The notes under the pieces: model-generated
What the model was told of the DNA's origin: nothing
The model's database searches: none
The model's input: the letters and a program-made list of their open reading frames with translations, nothing else
Assembly: GCA_963726405.1 (NCBI GenBank)
Contig: CAVSCF010000011.1
Coordinates: 1-64,000 of the forward strand
Reading direction: 5' to 3'
DNA from: JAOUJD01 sp963726405
Lineage (GTDB): Bacteria; Pseudomonadota; Gammaproteobacteria; Burkholderiales; Burkholderiaceae_F
Length of the DNA: 64,000 nucleotides
In this document: positions 45,107 through 54,165 of the stretch, piece after piece
How the letters are laid out: every line of letters begins with the position of its first letter
How positions within the stretch are numbered: position 1 is the stretch's first letter
Position numbers and translations under genes: made by a program

Positions 45107-45904
45107 GTGCACTACGTCCACAACCTGAGCCCGATCGCCCTCGAACTCGGCCCGATCGCCATCCGCTGGTACGGCCTGATGTACCTGCTCGGTTTCGCGC
45201 TGTTCCTGGTGCTGGGCAAGCTGCGCTCGAAGGATCCGTGGCGCGAGATGAGCGCGCGCGACGTCGACGACCTGCTGTTCTTCGGGATGATCGGCGTCAT
45301 CGTCGGCGGGCGCCTGGGGCACGTCATCTTCTACGGACCGCCGGCGTACTACCTGCAGCATCCGCTGGAGATCTTCGCCGTGTGGAAGGGCGGTATGGCT
45401 TCGCACGGCGGCATCATCGGCGTCATCGTCGCGATGGCGCTCTTCGCGCGCAGCCGCGGCAAGTCCTTCCTGAAGGTGGCGGACTTCGTCGTGCCGCTGG
45501 TCCCGCTTGGGTTGGGCGCCGGGCGCATCGGCAACTTCATCAACGGGGAACTGTGGGGCCGCGTGGCCGATCCGTCGCTGCCCTGGGCCGTGATCTTTCC
45601 CGGCTCCGGCGACGCGCTCCCGCGGCATCCGTCACAGCTGTACCAGTTCGCGCTCGAGGGCCTCGCGCTGTTCGCGATCCTCTGGCTGTATTCGCGCAAG
45701 CCGCGCATTCCCGGCACGGTCGGCAGCCTGTTCCTGATCGCCTACGGGGTGCTGCGCATCATCGGCGAGATGTTCAAGGAGCCGGAGGCGCTGTACGGCA
45801 CCATGCCGCTCGGACTTTCGGCGGGGCAGTGGCTGTCGTTGCCGATGGTGATCGGCGGGATCGGCCTGTACCTGTACTTCACGCGCGTGCGGAAGGCATC
45901 GTGA
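45107..45904 (+). CDS. lgt: Prolipoprotein diacylglyceryl transferase
   Basis: The 265-residue inner-membrane enzyme adds diacylglycerol to the lipobox cysteine of prolipoproteins. It starts with a GTG (VHYVHNLSPIALELGPIAIRWYGLMYLLGF) and contains GGRLGHVIFYG, GGMASHGGIIG and the signature GRIGNFINGELWG. The GTG is favoured because the typical Lgt N terminus begins there. Its stop overlaps the GTG of the malonyl-CoA decarboxylase gene, an unusual coupling of lipoprotein maturation with malonate metabolism. Lipoproteins in this window (DUF3604, LivK, BamE) are its likely clients. Confidence 0.95.
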   Translation: MHYVHNLSPIALELGPIAIRWYGLMYLLGFALFLVLGKLRSKDPWREMSARDVDDLLFFGMIGVIVGGRLGHVIFYGPPAYYLQHPLEIFAVWKGGMASHGGIIGVIVAMALFARSRGKSFLKVADFVVPLVPLGLGAGRIGNFINGELWGRVADPSLPWAVIFPGSGDALPRHPSQLYQFALEGLALFAILWLYSRKPRIPGTVGSLFLIAYGVLRIIGEMFKEPEALYGTMPLGLSAGQWLSLPMVIGGIGLYLYFTRVRKAS

Positions 45905-47211
45905 CCCTGCTCGACTCGATTCGCGACGCTGCGCAGCGGATGATCGCGCAGCGCGAACTCGACGCCCTGATGCGGGCCTGCCGGCACCTGTTGTCCGCGC
46001 AGGGCGAGGCGAACAGCGCGGGGCTGGCGGCGAAGGCGATCGAGCATTACCGCCGCTTGCCGGAGGCTGCTCACCTTTCCTTCTTCGAGGAAATCGCTTC
46101 CGGCTTCAACCCGGATCCCACCGCCGTGCTGGCCGCGGCCGAGCGCTATGCGGCGTCGCCGACGGCCGAACACCTGGTGAATCTCTTCAACGTGTCGGAG
46201 CCGCCCCGCCAGGAACTTCTGCGCCGGTTGAACCGCGCCCCCGGAGGGACCGCCGCCATCGTGCAGATGCGCCGGGCACTGCTGCGTGCGCTCGTGCACC
46301 ATCCCGAGCTCGCGGCGGTCGAGGCGGACCTCCTTCACCTGCTGTCGTCGTGGTTCAACCCGGGCTTCCTCGAGATGCAGCAGGTCGACTGGGCGTCGCC
46401 CGCGCGACTGCTCGAGAAGATCATCCAGCACGAGGCGGTGCACGCGATCGACGGCTGGGACGATCTGCGGCGCCGTCTGCAACCCGACCGCCGCTGCTTC
46501 GCGTTCTTCCATCCGCAGTTGCCCGGAGAGCCGCTGATCTTCGTCGAAGTGGCGCTGCTCGAGGATGTGCCGCCGGCAGTGGGCCCGCTGATCGAAAAGA
46601 AATCCGAGCCCGCGGAGTCGAAGAAGTTCAAGGTCGCCGCGTTCTATTCGATCAGCAACTGCCAGCCGGGTTTGCGCGGGGTTTCGCTCGGCAACTTCCT
46701 CATCAAACGCGTGGCCGAGCGGCTGAAGACCGAGTTTCCCTCGATCAAGACGTTCTGCACGCTGTCGCCCATTCCCGGCTTCGTTCAGTGGCTGGATGCT
46801 TCGGCTGAATCGGTTGGCGTGCGACTGAAGGCGCCGTTGCGCGAGCGATGGGAGGCCGCTCGCAAGGAGCTCAAGCTGGGCCAGGGACACATGCATGACC
46901 GCCTCGAGCAGCCGTGGCACCCTTGGCGGATCCCCGAGGAACAGCAGAAAGCGCTGCTCGCACTGGCCTCGATCTACCTGCGCGAGTTCTCGCCCTTGCC
47001 CGAGGGCGACGCGGTCGCGAAGTTCCACCTCAACAACGGCGCGAAGTTGCACCGCATCAACTGGGCGGCTGACCTCTCGCGCAATGGCCTGCGGCAGTCC
47101 TGCGGTCTGATGGTCAACTACTTGTACGACCTCGATCGCGTTGAGGAGTATCACCAGCGGTTCCTCGACGGCGTCGTCGTGTACTCCCAAGCCGTCGGCC
47201 GACTGGCATGA
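45901..47211 (+). CDS. Malonyl-CoA decarboxylase
   Basis: The 436-residue protein matches the eukaryote-like MCD family, which converts malonyl-CoA to acetyl-CoA and CO2. It has an N-terminal helical domain (RYAASPTAEHLVNLFN) and a GNAT-like catalytic domain with GVSLGNFLIKRV, FCTLSPIPGFVQWL, FHLNNGAKLHRINWAADLS and MVNYLYDL. The GTG start overlaps the lgt stop. With the Bug receptor and malonyl-CoA synthetase downstream it forms a malonate-degradation set equivalent to MatA/MatB. There is no peroxisomal or export signal, so it should be cytoplasmic. Confidence 0.93.
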   Translation: MTLLDSIRDAAQRMIAQRELDALMRACRHLLSAQGEANSAGLAAKAIEHYRRLPEAAHLSFFEEIASGFNPDPTAVLAAAERYAASPTAEHLVNLFNVSEPPRQELLRRLNRAPGGTAAIVQMRRALLRALVHHPELAAVEADLLHLLSSWFNPGFLEMQQVDWASPARLLEKIIQHEAVHAIDGWDDLRRRLQPDRRCFAFFHPQLPGEPLIFVEVALLEDVPPAVGPLIEKKSEPAESKKFKVAAFYSISNCQPGLRGVSLGNFLIKRVAERLKTEFPSIKTFCTLSPIPGFVQWLDASAESVGVRLKAPLRERWEAARKELKLGQGHMHDRLEQPWHPWRIPEEQQKALLALASIYLREFSPLPEGDAVAKFHLNNGAKLHRINWAADLSRNGLRQSCGLMVNYLYDLDRVEEYHQRFLDGVVVYSQAVGRLA

Positions 47212-47261
47212 TATTGGCGAGACTGTCGTAGAGCAGTCCGCCGTATCACGACGTACAAGCC

Positions 47262-47267
47262 AAGGAG
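47262..47267 (+). promoter_or_regulatory. Ribosome-binding site facing an ATC start codon
   Basis: AAGGAG lies seven bases before ATC 47275, where the Bug receptor's signal peptide begins. No ATG, GTG or TTG is in frame at a workable distance, so this site decides the start. Confidence 0.75.
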
Positions 47268-47274
47268 ACCTCCC

Positions 47275-48243
47275 ATCAAAGTCCTATCGACGGCACTCGC
47301 AGCATTGCTCGCCGTGCTGTGCGGCGCAGTTCAGGCGCAGTCCGCCTGGCCGGCCAAGCCGATCACGCTCATCGTTCCGTTCCCCCCGGGGGGCGGCACC
47401 GACGCCTTCGCCCGGCCACTGGCAGTGCACCTGAGCAAGCAACTCGGCAAGCAGGTCGTGATCGACAACCGCGGCGGTGCCGGCGGCACGGTGGGAGCAA
47501 CGATCGCCGCGAAGGCGGCGCCGGACGGCTATACGTTCTTCATCGGTGCCGTACACCACGCCATCGCGCCGAGCTTCTATCCGAAGCTCGACTACAACCT
47601 GGAAACCGATCTTGTTCCGCTGACCATAATCGCCAACCCGCCGCAGATCCTCGTCGTCAACCAGAAGCGCGTAAAGGCCAATGACTTCAAGGCGTTCATG
47701 GACTACCTGCGCGCGAATCCGGGCAAGTTGAACTACGCGTCGGCGGGCAACGGCACCTCGCATCACCTGGCGGGCGAACTGTTCAAGCAGCAGAGCAAGA
47801 CCTTCATCGTGCACATCCCGTACCGCGGCGCCGGTCCCGCCCTGTCGGACCTCATCGCCGGCAACGTCGACATGATGTTCGACGGCCTCGGGTCGTCCGC
47901 GCAGCACATCCGCTCTGACCGCATCAAGGCGCTGGCGGTGGCGTCGCCAAAGCGTTCACCTGCGTTCCCCAACGTGCCGACGTTCGCCGAGATGGGGATG
48001 CCCGACTACGTGGTCTCGACCTGGTACGGCATCTGGGGTGTCAAGGGAACGCCGAAGGAGATCCTCGACCGCATGCATGCCGAGGTCGTGAAAGCGCTCG
48101 CGACACCGGAACTCAGGGAAATCTGGGCCAACCAGGGGTCCGATACCAGCACGATGTCCCAGGAGCAGTTCGCCCGTTTCGTGTCGAGCGAGATCAAGCG
48201 CTGGGCCGAGGTCACGAAAGCGTCAGGAGCCAAGCTGGACTGA
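47275..48243 (+). CDS. Bug/TctC-family periplasmic receptor
   Basis: The protein has about 322 residues with a normal signal peptide (KVLSTALAALLAVLCGAVQAQ) and the Bug fold: ITLIVPFPPGGGTDAFARPLA, IDNRGGAGGTVGA, the KLNYASAGNGTSHHLAGELF loop, VHIPYRGAGPAL and VSTWYGIWGVKGTP. The expected initiator codon reads ATC (47275) behind a perfect ribosome site. The only in-frame TTG, at 47305, would delete most of the signal peptide. Either ATC starts translation or one base is wrong. The gene sits between MCD and MatB and overlaps MatB by one base, so malonate or a related acid is the probable ligand. No TctA/TctB membrane genes are adjacent. Confidence 0.88.
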   Translation: MKVLSTALAALLAVLCGAVQAQSAWPAKPITLIVPFPPGGGTDAFARPLAVHLSKQLGKQVVIDNRGGAGGTVGATIAAKAAPDGYTFFIGAVHHAIAPSFYPKLDYNLETDLVPLTIIANPPQILVVNQKRVKANDFKAFMDYLRANPGKLNYASAGNGTSHHLAGELFKQQSKTFIVHIPYRGAGPALSDLIAGNVDMMFDGLGSSAQHIRSDRIKALAVASPKRSPAFPNVPTFAEMGMPDYVVSTWYGIWGVKGTPKEILDRMHAEVVKALATPELREIWANQGSDTSTMSQEQFARFVSSEIKRWAEVTKASGAKLD

Positions 48244-49823
48244 TGAACAACGAAAACTTCTACGCGCTGGTCGAGCGGCGCTTCCCGGCGGACCTCGACT
48301 CGCCGTGCATCGAAACCGGTGACGGAACGATCTACACCTGGCGCGACCTGCATCGCGCGAGCGGCCGCCTTGCCAACTGGCTGACGTCGCTGGGACTGCC
48401 CGCCGGCGCGCGCATCGCCGTGCAGGTTGAAAAGTCGCCCGAGTGCCTGCTGGTGTACCTGGCCACGCTGCGCGCCGGCTTCGTATACCTGCCGCTGAAC
48501 ACCGCCTACCAGCGCGGTGAACTCGAATACTTCCTCAAGGACGCGGAACCGTCGCTGGTGGTCTGCACCCCCGAGCGCCTCGACGAGTTCAAGCGACTGG
48601 CGAGTGCCGCCGCCTGTCCGCACGTGCGCACGCTGGGGGAGCGGCGCGAGGGCACGCTTCTCGTCGACGCGGCTCCGTTTGCGGACGATTTCGTCACCGT
48701 GCCGCGCGGGGCGAACGACCTCGCGGCGATCCTCTACACGTCCGGCACGACGGGGCGCAGCAAGGGCGCGATGCTGTCGCACGGCAACCTGGCGTCCAAC
48801 GCCCTCACGCTCGACGAGTACTGGGGCTTCAAGGCCGAGCGCGACGCCGGACGCCGCGACGTGCTGCTTCACATGCTTCCGCTGTTCCACGTGCACGGGC
48901 TCTTCGTCGCCTCCCACGCAGCGCTGCTCGCGGGCGCGAAGACGATCATGCTGCCGAAGTTCGACCTCGCCGCCGCACTCAGGCACCTGCCACGCTCGAC
49001 GGTCTTCATGGGGGTGCCGACGTACTACACGCGTCTGCTCTCCGAGCCGGCGTTCGGTCGCGAGCACTGCCGCTCGATGCGGCTCTTCATCTCCGGATCC
49101 GCGCCCCTGCTGGCGGAGACGCACAAGCAGTTCGAGGAGCGCACCGGCCAGGTGATTCTCGAGCGCTACGGCATGTCGGAAACGGTCATGCTGGTCTCCA
49201 ATCCGTACTTCGCGGACCGGGGGCCGCGCATCGCGGGAACCGTGGGCGAGCCGCTGCCAGGTGTCGACGTGCGCGTGGTGCGCGACGACGGCGCATCGTG
49301 TGCGGTCGGCGAGATCGGCAACGTGCAGGTGCGCGGCCCGAACGTCTTCTCGGGGTACTGGCGCATGCCGGAGAAGACGCGGGAGGAGTTCACCGACGAT
49401 GGCTGGTTCAGGACCGGGGACGTCGGCCACTTCGGCGGCGACGGCGTCCCGGATGGTTACCTGACGCTGGTCGGGCGGTCGAAGGACCTCATCATCTCCG
49501 GTGGCTACAACGTGTATCCGAAGGAGATCGAGGAGTACATCGACGAGATGCCGGGAGTCGTCGAGTCGGCGGTGATCGGACTGCCCCACCCCGATTTCGG
49601 TGAGGCCGTGGCGGCCGTGGTCGTCAGCCGGAAGCCGGCCTCCATCGACGCTGCCGCGGTGCTCGCCGCCCTCAAGGGGCGCATCGCCAACTACAAGGTG
49701 CCGAAGCGGGTGTTCGTCGTCGAGGACCTGCCGCGGAACACGATGGGCAAGGTCCAGAAGAACGTCCTGCGCGAGCGCTACAAGACGACCTTCACGCCGC
49801 CCGCAACGCTCCCGGGGCGCTGA
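48243..49823 (+). CDS. matB: Malonyl-CoA synthetase (MatB-like)
   Basis: The 526-residue AMP-forming ligase has ILYTSGTTGRSKGAMLSHGN, PLFHVHGLFVASHAALLAG, ERYGMSETVMLVSNPY, the LVGRSKDLIISGGYNVYPKEIEE hinge and a catalytic lysine in PRNTMGKVQKN. It resembles MatB, which makes malonyl-CoA from malonate. The C-terminal segment fits PX4GK, the Pat acetylation motif, as in the known acetylated MatB of Rhodopseudomonas. The ATG overlaps the Bug receptor's stop. With MCD it turns malonate into acetyl-CoA. A related acid substrate such as methylmalonate is possible. Confidence 0.9.
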   Translation: MNNENFYALVERRFPADLDSPCIETGDGTIYTWRDLHRASGRLANWLTSLGLPAGARIAVQVEKSPECLLVYLATLRAGFVYLPLNTAYQRGELEYFLKDAEPSLVVCTPERLDEFKRLASAAACPHVRTLGERREGTLLVDAAPFADDFVTVPRGANDLAAILYTSGTTGRSKGAMLSHGNLASNALTLDEYWGFKAERDAGRRDVLLHMLPLFHVHGLFVASHAALLAGAKTIMLPKFDLAAALRHLPRSTVFMGVPTYYTRLLSEPAFGREHCRSMRLFISGSAPLLAETHKQFEERTGQVILERYGMSETVMLVSNPYFADRGPRIAGTVGEPLPGVDVRVVRDDGASCAVGEIGNVQVRGPNVFSGYWRMPEKTREEFTDDGWFRTGDVGHFGGDGVPDGYLTLVGRSKDLIISGGYNVYPKEIEEYIDEMPGVVESAVIGLPHPDFGEAVAAVVVSRKPASIDAAAVLAALKGRIANYKVPKRVFVVEDLPRNTMGKVQKNVLRERYKTTFTPPATLPGR

Positions 49824-50352
49824 ACTCCTGGACATCCGCGCGCCGCGCGGGCATGGCCAGTACCGCCTCCACGAAGCCGGACTTGCCGTTCGTGTAGGCG
49901 TCGCGGTCATCCGGAAAGCGACCGGCGAGCCTGCGCTTCACTTCCGCATAGCGCGCCGCGAGCCAGGGGTCGGCGCGCAGATGGTTGCGGAATTTCAGGT
50001 AGCGCTTCCAGTACAGCCCGTTCAACTCCACGACGTGCACGTGGTGCGTGCGCACGCCGCGGACCATCCGCTTGAAGAACCGACGGTCGGGGAGCGCGTT
50101 CTCGTATTCCGGGATGTACTCGTAGCCGTAGTTGGACAGCCGGTCGGCGTAGGCGCGTATGGCATCGATCGAGGGCACACCGACCAGCATGTCGATCACG
50201 GGCTTTGCAGCGAGTCCGGGCACCGAGGTGCTGCCGATGTGCTCGATCGCGGGCTTCAGCGCCGACAGCGCCACCTGCAGCAACCGGGCTTCGATCCGGA
50301 AGCGGACCGGCCACGTGATGCTGTACGGAACGACGACGATCGGATCAGGCAT
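49792..50352 (-). CDS. GrpB/UPF0157 family protein
   Basis: The 186-residue protein has VVVPYSITWPVRFRIEARLL, the nucleotidyltransferase-like IEHIGSTSVPGLAAKPVIDMLVGV and RTHHVHVVELNGLYWKRYLKFRNHLRADP. GrpB proteins share a minimal nucleotidyltransferase fold, but their reaction is unknown. I start it at 50352 because MPDPIVVV opens the conserved domain. Its 3' end overlaps the convergent matB by 32 bases. Confidence 0.88.
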   Translation of the reverse strand: MPDPIVVVPYSITWPVRFRIEARLLQVALSALKPAIEHIGSTSVPGLAAKPVIDMLVGVPSIDAIRAYADRLSNYGYEYIPEYENALPDRRFFKRMVRGVRTHHVHVVELNGLYWKRYLKFRNHLRADPWLAARYAEVKRRLAGRFPDDRDAYTNGKSGFVEAVLAMPARRADVQEFSAPGALRAA

Positions 50353-50485
50353 GAGGGCCCTCCCTGGGCGTTGCCCGTTCGCGGGCGTCTGGACGATGAC
50401 CACACTGTGCTTGGATTCCCCGGTTGCGGCCGCGGCAAATTCGACGCCGGGCTGTCGAATATCCGACGGTGCGGCCGCGGATCGA

Positions 50486-50689
50486 TCAGCTCGCGACGCC
50501 GGGGCCGGTCCAGGTGATCTGCTGCCCGAGGGCGGCAAAGGCGTCCACCGGCATCGGCGAGCGGAACAGCGTGATGAACACGGCGCACGACAGCCCGGCG
50601 GCGAGAAAGGCAGAGGCGACGACGGCATGCCGCCCTTTGCGGTCGGAACGCAGACGGATGTCAGGTGCTTCGATGTGATGACGTTTCAT
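50486..50689 (-). CDS. Small single-span membrane protein, unknown
   Basis: The 67-residue protein has a basic N terminus (MKRHHIEAPDIRLRSDRKGRH), one hydrophobic segment (AVVASAFLAAGLSCAVFITLF) and a short tail ending GQQITWTGPGVAS. No family is recognised. A GGAGG site lies six bases before the ATG, the best evidence that it is translated. It is upstream of grpB on the same strand. Confidence 0.6.
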   Translation of the reverse strand: MKRHHIEAPDIRLRSDRKGRHAVVASAFLAAGLSCAVFITLFRSPMPVDAFAALGQQITWTGPGVAS

Positions 50690-50803
50690 GCTGGCCTCCG
50701 TAGTTCGCTGCTTCGACGAGCAACGTGACGTCACGGTAGGCGTGGGCCAGCGCGGCGGCGACGGCGCATTGCGCACCGCCGCTGACGAAGATTCACACGG
50801 CGA

Positions 50804-51445
50804 TCACCAGTGGGCCGGCGGCTTGCGGTTGATCGTGATCTGGCGGTTCTCCACCGTCACATAGCCGCCGACGGTCAGGTCCTTGAAGATGCGGCTGATC
50901 ATGTCGCGCGAGGCGCCGACGCGGTCCGCGATGTCCTGCTGCGTCATCCGGTCCGGCACCACCAGCTTGCCGTTCTCTTCCTTCGCAAGCGATAGCAGGA
51001 GCCGTGCGACCCGCCCGTAGACATCCATCAAGGCCAGGTTCTTGACGTTGTCGGTGGCGATCCGCGCGCGTTCGATGAGCTTCTCGATGATCCCCATCGC
51101 GATGTCCGGGTTGCGGGCGATCGCCGCCCGCAGTTCGTCGCGCGACAGGACCGAGCAGGTGGTCGGCTCCAGCGTCATGACCGACGCGGAGCGCGGCCGG
51201 CCATCGAGGGACATCTCGCCGACGTACTCGCCGGCGTCGTGCATGTCGAGGATCATCTCGCGACCGTCATCGTCGGACACGTAGACCTTGACCTTCCCGG
51301 ACAGGATGACGAGCAGCGTGTCGCCACGATCGCCCTCGTTGATGATCACTGCGTTCTTGGGGAAGGTGCGCGCCTGTCCGCGGCTCGCGAGTTCACGGAT
51401 CATCGGATCCCCGATGGCGTTGATCAACTGGTCGATCGAACTCAT
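50804..51445 (-). CDS. Crp/Fnr family transcriptional regulator
   Basis: The 213-residue regulator has a cNMP-binding domain (INEGDRGDTLLVILSGKVKVYVSDDDGREMIL, then the phosphate-cassette-like GEYVGEMSLDGRPRSASVMTLEPT) and a winged helix-turn-helix (MTQQDIADRVGASRDMISRIFKDL). The GE...RSAS pattern suits cAMP-type binding better than the regulator at 226-933. I start it at 51445, behind GGAGGG. It follows the TauE/SafE gene on the same strand. Targets are unknown; global carbon control is possible. Confidence 0.9.
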   Translation of the reverse strand: MSSIDQLINAIGDPMIRELASRGQARTFPKNAVIINEGDRGDTLLVILSGKVKVYVSDDDGREMILDMHDAGEYVGEMSLDGRPRSASVMTLEPTTCSVLSRDELRAAIARNPDIAMGIIEKLIERARIATDNVKNLALMDVYGRVARLLLSLAKEENGKLVVPDRMTQQDIADRVGASRDMISRIFKDLTVGGYVTVENRQITINRKPPAHW

Positions 51446-51551
51446 CTGCCCTCCGGCGAGAAGGTGGGGTTGGACGGCTGAGTAGGCCGGATTATGCGGA
51501 CGCGCGGGGAGCCGACAACCGCCGGAATCCGGCACCGGGCGGGCGCGAGTC

Positions 51552-52361
51552 CTAAGCGGCCTTGATCCCGCGGTACAGCATGTACCCGGCCAGCACGAAG
51601 AGCAGCAGCGCGAAGACGCGCTTCAGCCGACCGGTGTCGAGAGAGTGCGCCACCTTCGCGCCGAGCGGCGCGGTGAGCACGCTGCCGCCACCGACTGCGA
51701 GCAGGGCCGGCAGGTAGACGAACCCGAGGGTCCCGGGCGGCAGCGAGTGCTGGGACGCACCGGCGATGATGTACCCGACGGTGCCGGCAGCGGCGATCGG
51801 AAAACCGAGCGCCGCGGAAGTGGCGACGGCGTTGTGGATCTTCACGTTGCTCCACACCATGAACGGCACCGAGATGAAGCCGCCGCCGGCGCCGACCAGG
51901 CTCGAGATGAACCCGATGCCGTTGCCCACGCCGAACATGGCCAGCGGACGCGGCAGTTCCCGCGAAGGTTTCGGTTTCTTGTCGCGCAACATCTGCAGGG
52001 CGGAGAAGCCGACGAAGATCGCGAAGAAGAATGCGATGAACACCGTCGGCAGGCGACCGGCGATCTGTGCGCCGATCAGCGAGCCGAGGAGGATTCCGGG
52101 AGCCAGGACCTTGACCACCGGCCACAGCACGGCGCCGCGCTTGTGGTGCGCGCGGACGGACGACATCGACGTGAACAGAATGGTGGCGAGCGAGGTGGCG
52201 ATCGCCATGTGGACGAGATGCTCTTCCGGAAACGCGCGCAGCGTGAACAGCATGGTGAGGAAAGGGACCAGCAGCATGCCGCCGCCGATGCCGAGCAGAC
52301 CGGCGACGAATCCGGTGGCCGCACCCAGAACCAGAAGAGCGACGATGAGCGTCCAGTCCAT
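51552..52361 (-). CDS. TauE/SafE (TSUP) family membrane permease
   Basis: The 269-residue protein has about eight hydrophobic spans and the repeated TSUP motif: GAATGFVAGLLGIGGGMLLVPFL in the N-terminal half and GFISSLVGAGGGFISVPFM in the C-terminal half. TSUP members export or import sulfite, sulfoacetate or other organosulfur anions. No sulfur-metabolism genes are adjacent, so the substrate is open. It starts one base after the EVE gene's stop in the leftward direction and is probably co-transcribed with it. Confidence 0.92.
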   Translation of the reverse strand: MDWTLIVALLVLGAATGFVAGLLGIGGGMLLVPFLTMLFTLRAFPEEHLVHMAIATSLATILFTSMSSVRAHHKRGAVLWPVVKVLAPGILLGSLIGAQIAGRLPTVFIAFFFAIFVGFSALQMLRDKKPKPSRELPRPLAMFGVGNGIGFISSLVGAGGGFISVPFMVWSNVKIHNAVATSAALGFPIAAAGTVGYIIAGASQHSLPPGTLGFVYLPALLAVGGGSVLTAPLGAKVAHSLDTGRLKRVFALLLFVLAGYMLYRGIKAA

Positions 52362-52362
52362 G

Positions 52363-52824
<462 letters not shown>

Positions 52825-52926
52825 CGGGGGGAGTTTACGCAAGCCGCTCCCCGCGCCGTGACGCGCGTGGAGCGCGGGGCGGGGCGCTTTGGCAGCCAAT
52901 AAGGGCGCAGCAAAAAGGGTTCAGCA

Positions 52927-52963
52927 AAAAAGAAGCGAAGCGCGCGGTTTGCGCACTTCGCCT
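52927..52963 (-). terminator. Terminator of the 6S RNA transcript
   Basis: On the minus strand GCGAAGTGCGC pairs with GCGCGCTTCGC around an AAACC-type loop and is followed by TTCTTTTTT. It lies just beyond the 6S 3' end and would also stop read-through toward the EVE gene. Confidence 0.85.
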
Positions 52964-52969
52964 CGTATA

Positions 52970-53152
52970 GGTTCCCCGCCTGTGCCGCCCGGCCCGATGT
53001 CCTGAACCATCGGTTCAGGTTGGTCGCTGTCCACGCCGTTTAGGTTCAGCAGACGCGTGCCGATCACACCGCGACGCGAGCCCAGCAACCTTGCGCAAAG
53101 CGCATCGGTTCAAGGAACGAAAGGACCTTTGCGCGGACACCGCAGGGAATTT
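52970..53152 (-). ncRNA. ssrS: 6S RNA
   Basis: The minus strand of this roughly 180-base region has the 6S layout. The 5' segment TTCCCTGCGGTG pairs with CACAGGCGGGGAA at the 3' end. In between are TTGAACCGATGCGC on one side of the central bubble and GGTTCAGGACATCGGGCCG on the other. The 6S RNA binds the housekeeping RNA polymerase and limits transcription in stationary phase. Placement directly downstream of zapA on the same strand is the usual proteobacterial context. The ends are estimated to within a few bases. Confidence 0.9.
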
Positions 53153-53186
53153 CTTGATCGTCTACAGGAGACGACCGACTGCTTGC

Positions 53187-53192
53187 ATTCTA
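53187..53192 (-). promoter_or_regulatory. Possible -10 box for 6S RNA
   Basis: TAGAAT on the minus strand lies about 35 bases before the mature 6S 5' end, which would give a short processed leader. The -35 box is weak (TTCTTC at 16 bases), so co-transcription with zapA remains possible. Confidence 0.4.
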
Positions 53193-53254
53193 GCCCGCGC
53201 TCGCGAGCGAAGAACAGGAAATCAAGCGGGATTTTTCGGGCGCAGCAGGCGCGT

Positions 53255-53554
53255 TCAGAACAGCTTTTCCTGAGGCAGCAGCGCTTCGTCGCAGGTCTGC
53301 AGCAGATCGCGCAGGCGCCGCCGGAGTTCGCCGACTTCCACGCCGCCGCCATCCTTTGCCGTAAAGAGTTCATGCGCGATCTGGAGTGCGGCCATCACCG
53401 CGATGCGGTCGGCGCCCATCACCTTGCCGGCATCCCTGATCGCCTGCATCTTGCCGTCGACGTACTCCGCACATTGCAGAAGCGCCGGCTTTTCCTCGGG
53501 CGCGCACGCGAGCCGGTATTCGCGGCCGAGGATGGAAAGAGTTACGTGTTCCAT
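53255..53554 (-). CDS. zapA: Cell division protein ZapA
   Basis: The 99-residue FtsZ-ring stabiliser has VTLSILGREYRLACAPEEKPALLQCAEYVD, MQAIRDAGKVMGADRIAVMAALQIAHEL and a coiled C terminus (GELRRRLRDLL). It binds FtsZ filaments at midcell. It overlaps the ZapB-like gene by 13 bases and is followed by 6S RNA, the standard order in this class. Confidence 0.95.
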   Translation of the reverse strand: MEHVTLSILGREYRLACAPEEKPALLQCAEYVDGKMQAIRDAGKVMGADRIAVMAALQIAHELFTAKDGGGVEVGELRRRLRDLLQTCDEALLPQEKLF

Positions 53555-53772
53555 GACGTTCCGGGGTTCGGGGCGGGGGCCGGCGGCGGCAGCCGCGCGA
53601 GCATCGCATCCAGGCGCTGCGTCGCTTGCTCGACGCGGCCGCGCAGTGTCTCGAGTTCGGAGGACGCAGCGGCGAGTTGCGCGCGCAACTGCTGGTTCTC
53701 GGTGCGCAGCGACTGCGCCATCCGCGCCAGTTCCGTCACCTTGTGGCCGAGGGTGTCCAGATCGTCGAGCAT
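53542..53772 (-). CDS. ZapB-like coiled-coil division protein
   Basis: The 76-residue protein is almost wholly coiled coil (DDLDTLGHKVTELARMAQSL, then ENQQLRAQLAAASSELETLRGRVEQ) with a Pro-rich tail. It corresponds to the small TIGR02449-like family usually encoded before zapA, thought to play a ZapB-like role in organising the Z-ring. The overlap with zapA supports joint translation. Confidence 0.85.
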   Translation of the reverse strand: MLDDLDTLGHKVTELARMAQSLRTENQQLRAQLAAASSELETLRGRVEQATQRLDAMLARLPPPAPAPNPGTSWNT

Positions 53773-53853
53773 CAGAGGATGGTAGCACCGGCATTTGCCA
53801 CTTCGCAGGCACCGATGCTGCGCCGCGCCGGTCGGCTAAACTCGCATTGCTCA

Positions 53854-54070
53854 CGGTGTCGAAGCACGCGTTGCTTCGGTGAAACGGGAAACAGGAGGAG
53901 CAGTTCGCTGCCCCAACCTGTGCTGCCCCCGCAACGGTAAGCAGGCGCCGCGAAAGCGGCACGTTCGCACCCGCCACTGCACTGCCTCCCGGCGCTGCGG
54001 GAAGGCGCGAACCCAGGCCTGCAGCCCGGAGACCGGCCGTGCGCAACCAGGACGAGCCTCGGGGTGCAGG
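53854..54070 (+). promoter_or_regulatory. Cobalamin riboswitch
   Basis: The leader of btuB has the hallmarks of the AdoCbl-type riboswitch: GGGAAACAGG near 53886, GCTGCCCCCGCAACGGTAAG at 53922-53941, and an exact B12 box AGCCCGGAGACCGGCC at 54023-54038. About 95 bases separate it from the btuB ATG. Binding of cobalamin would reduce translation or transcription of btuB-btuC-btuD. The boundaries are approximate. Confidence 0.95.
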
Positions 54071-54165
54071 CAGGCCGGCTGCGCTTTCCGCTGCCGTTCT
54101 CTCTTTCCCTCGGGCCGTTTCAGCTAGAACACCAACCGGCGGCGGGCCGGACACGAGGGAGAAAC

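Noticed and set aside
50353..50628. N-terminal extension of the GrpB protein
   Set aside because: The extension is Pro/Arg/Ser-rich, lies outside the conserved domain and overlaps the small membrane protein gene; MPDPIVVV at 50352 is the natural start.
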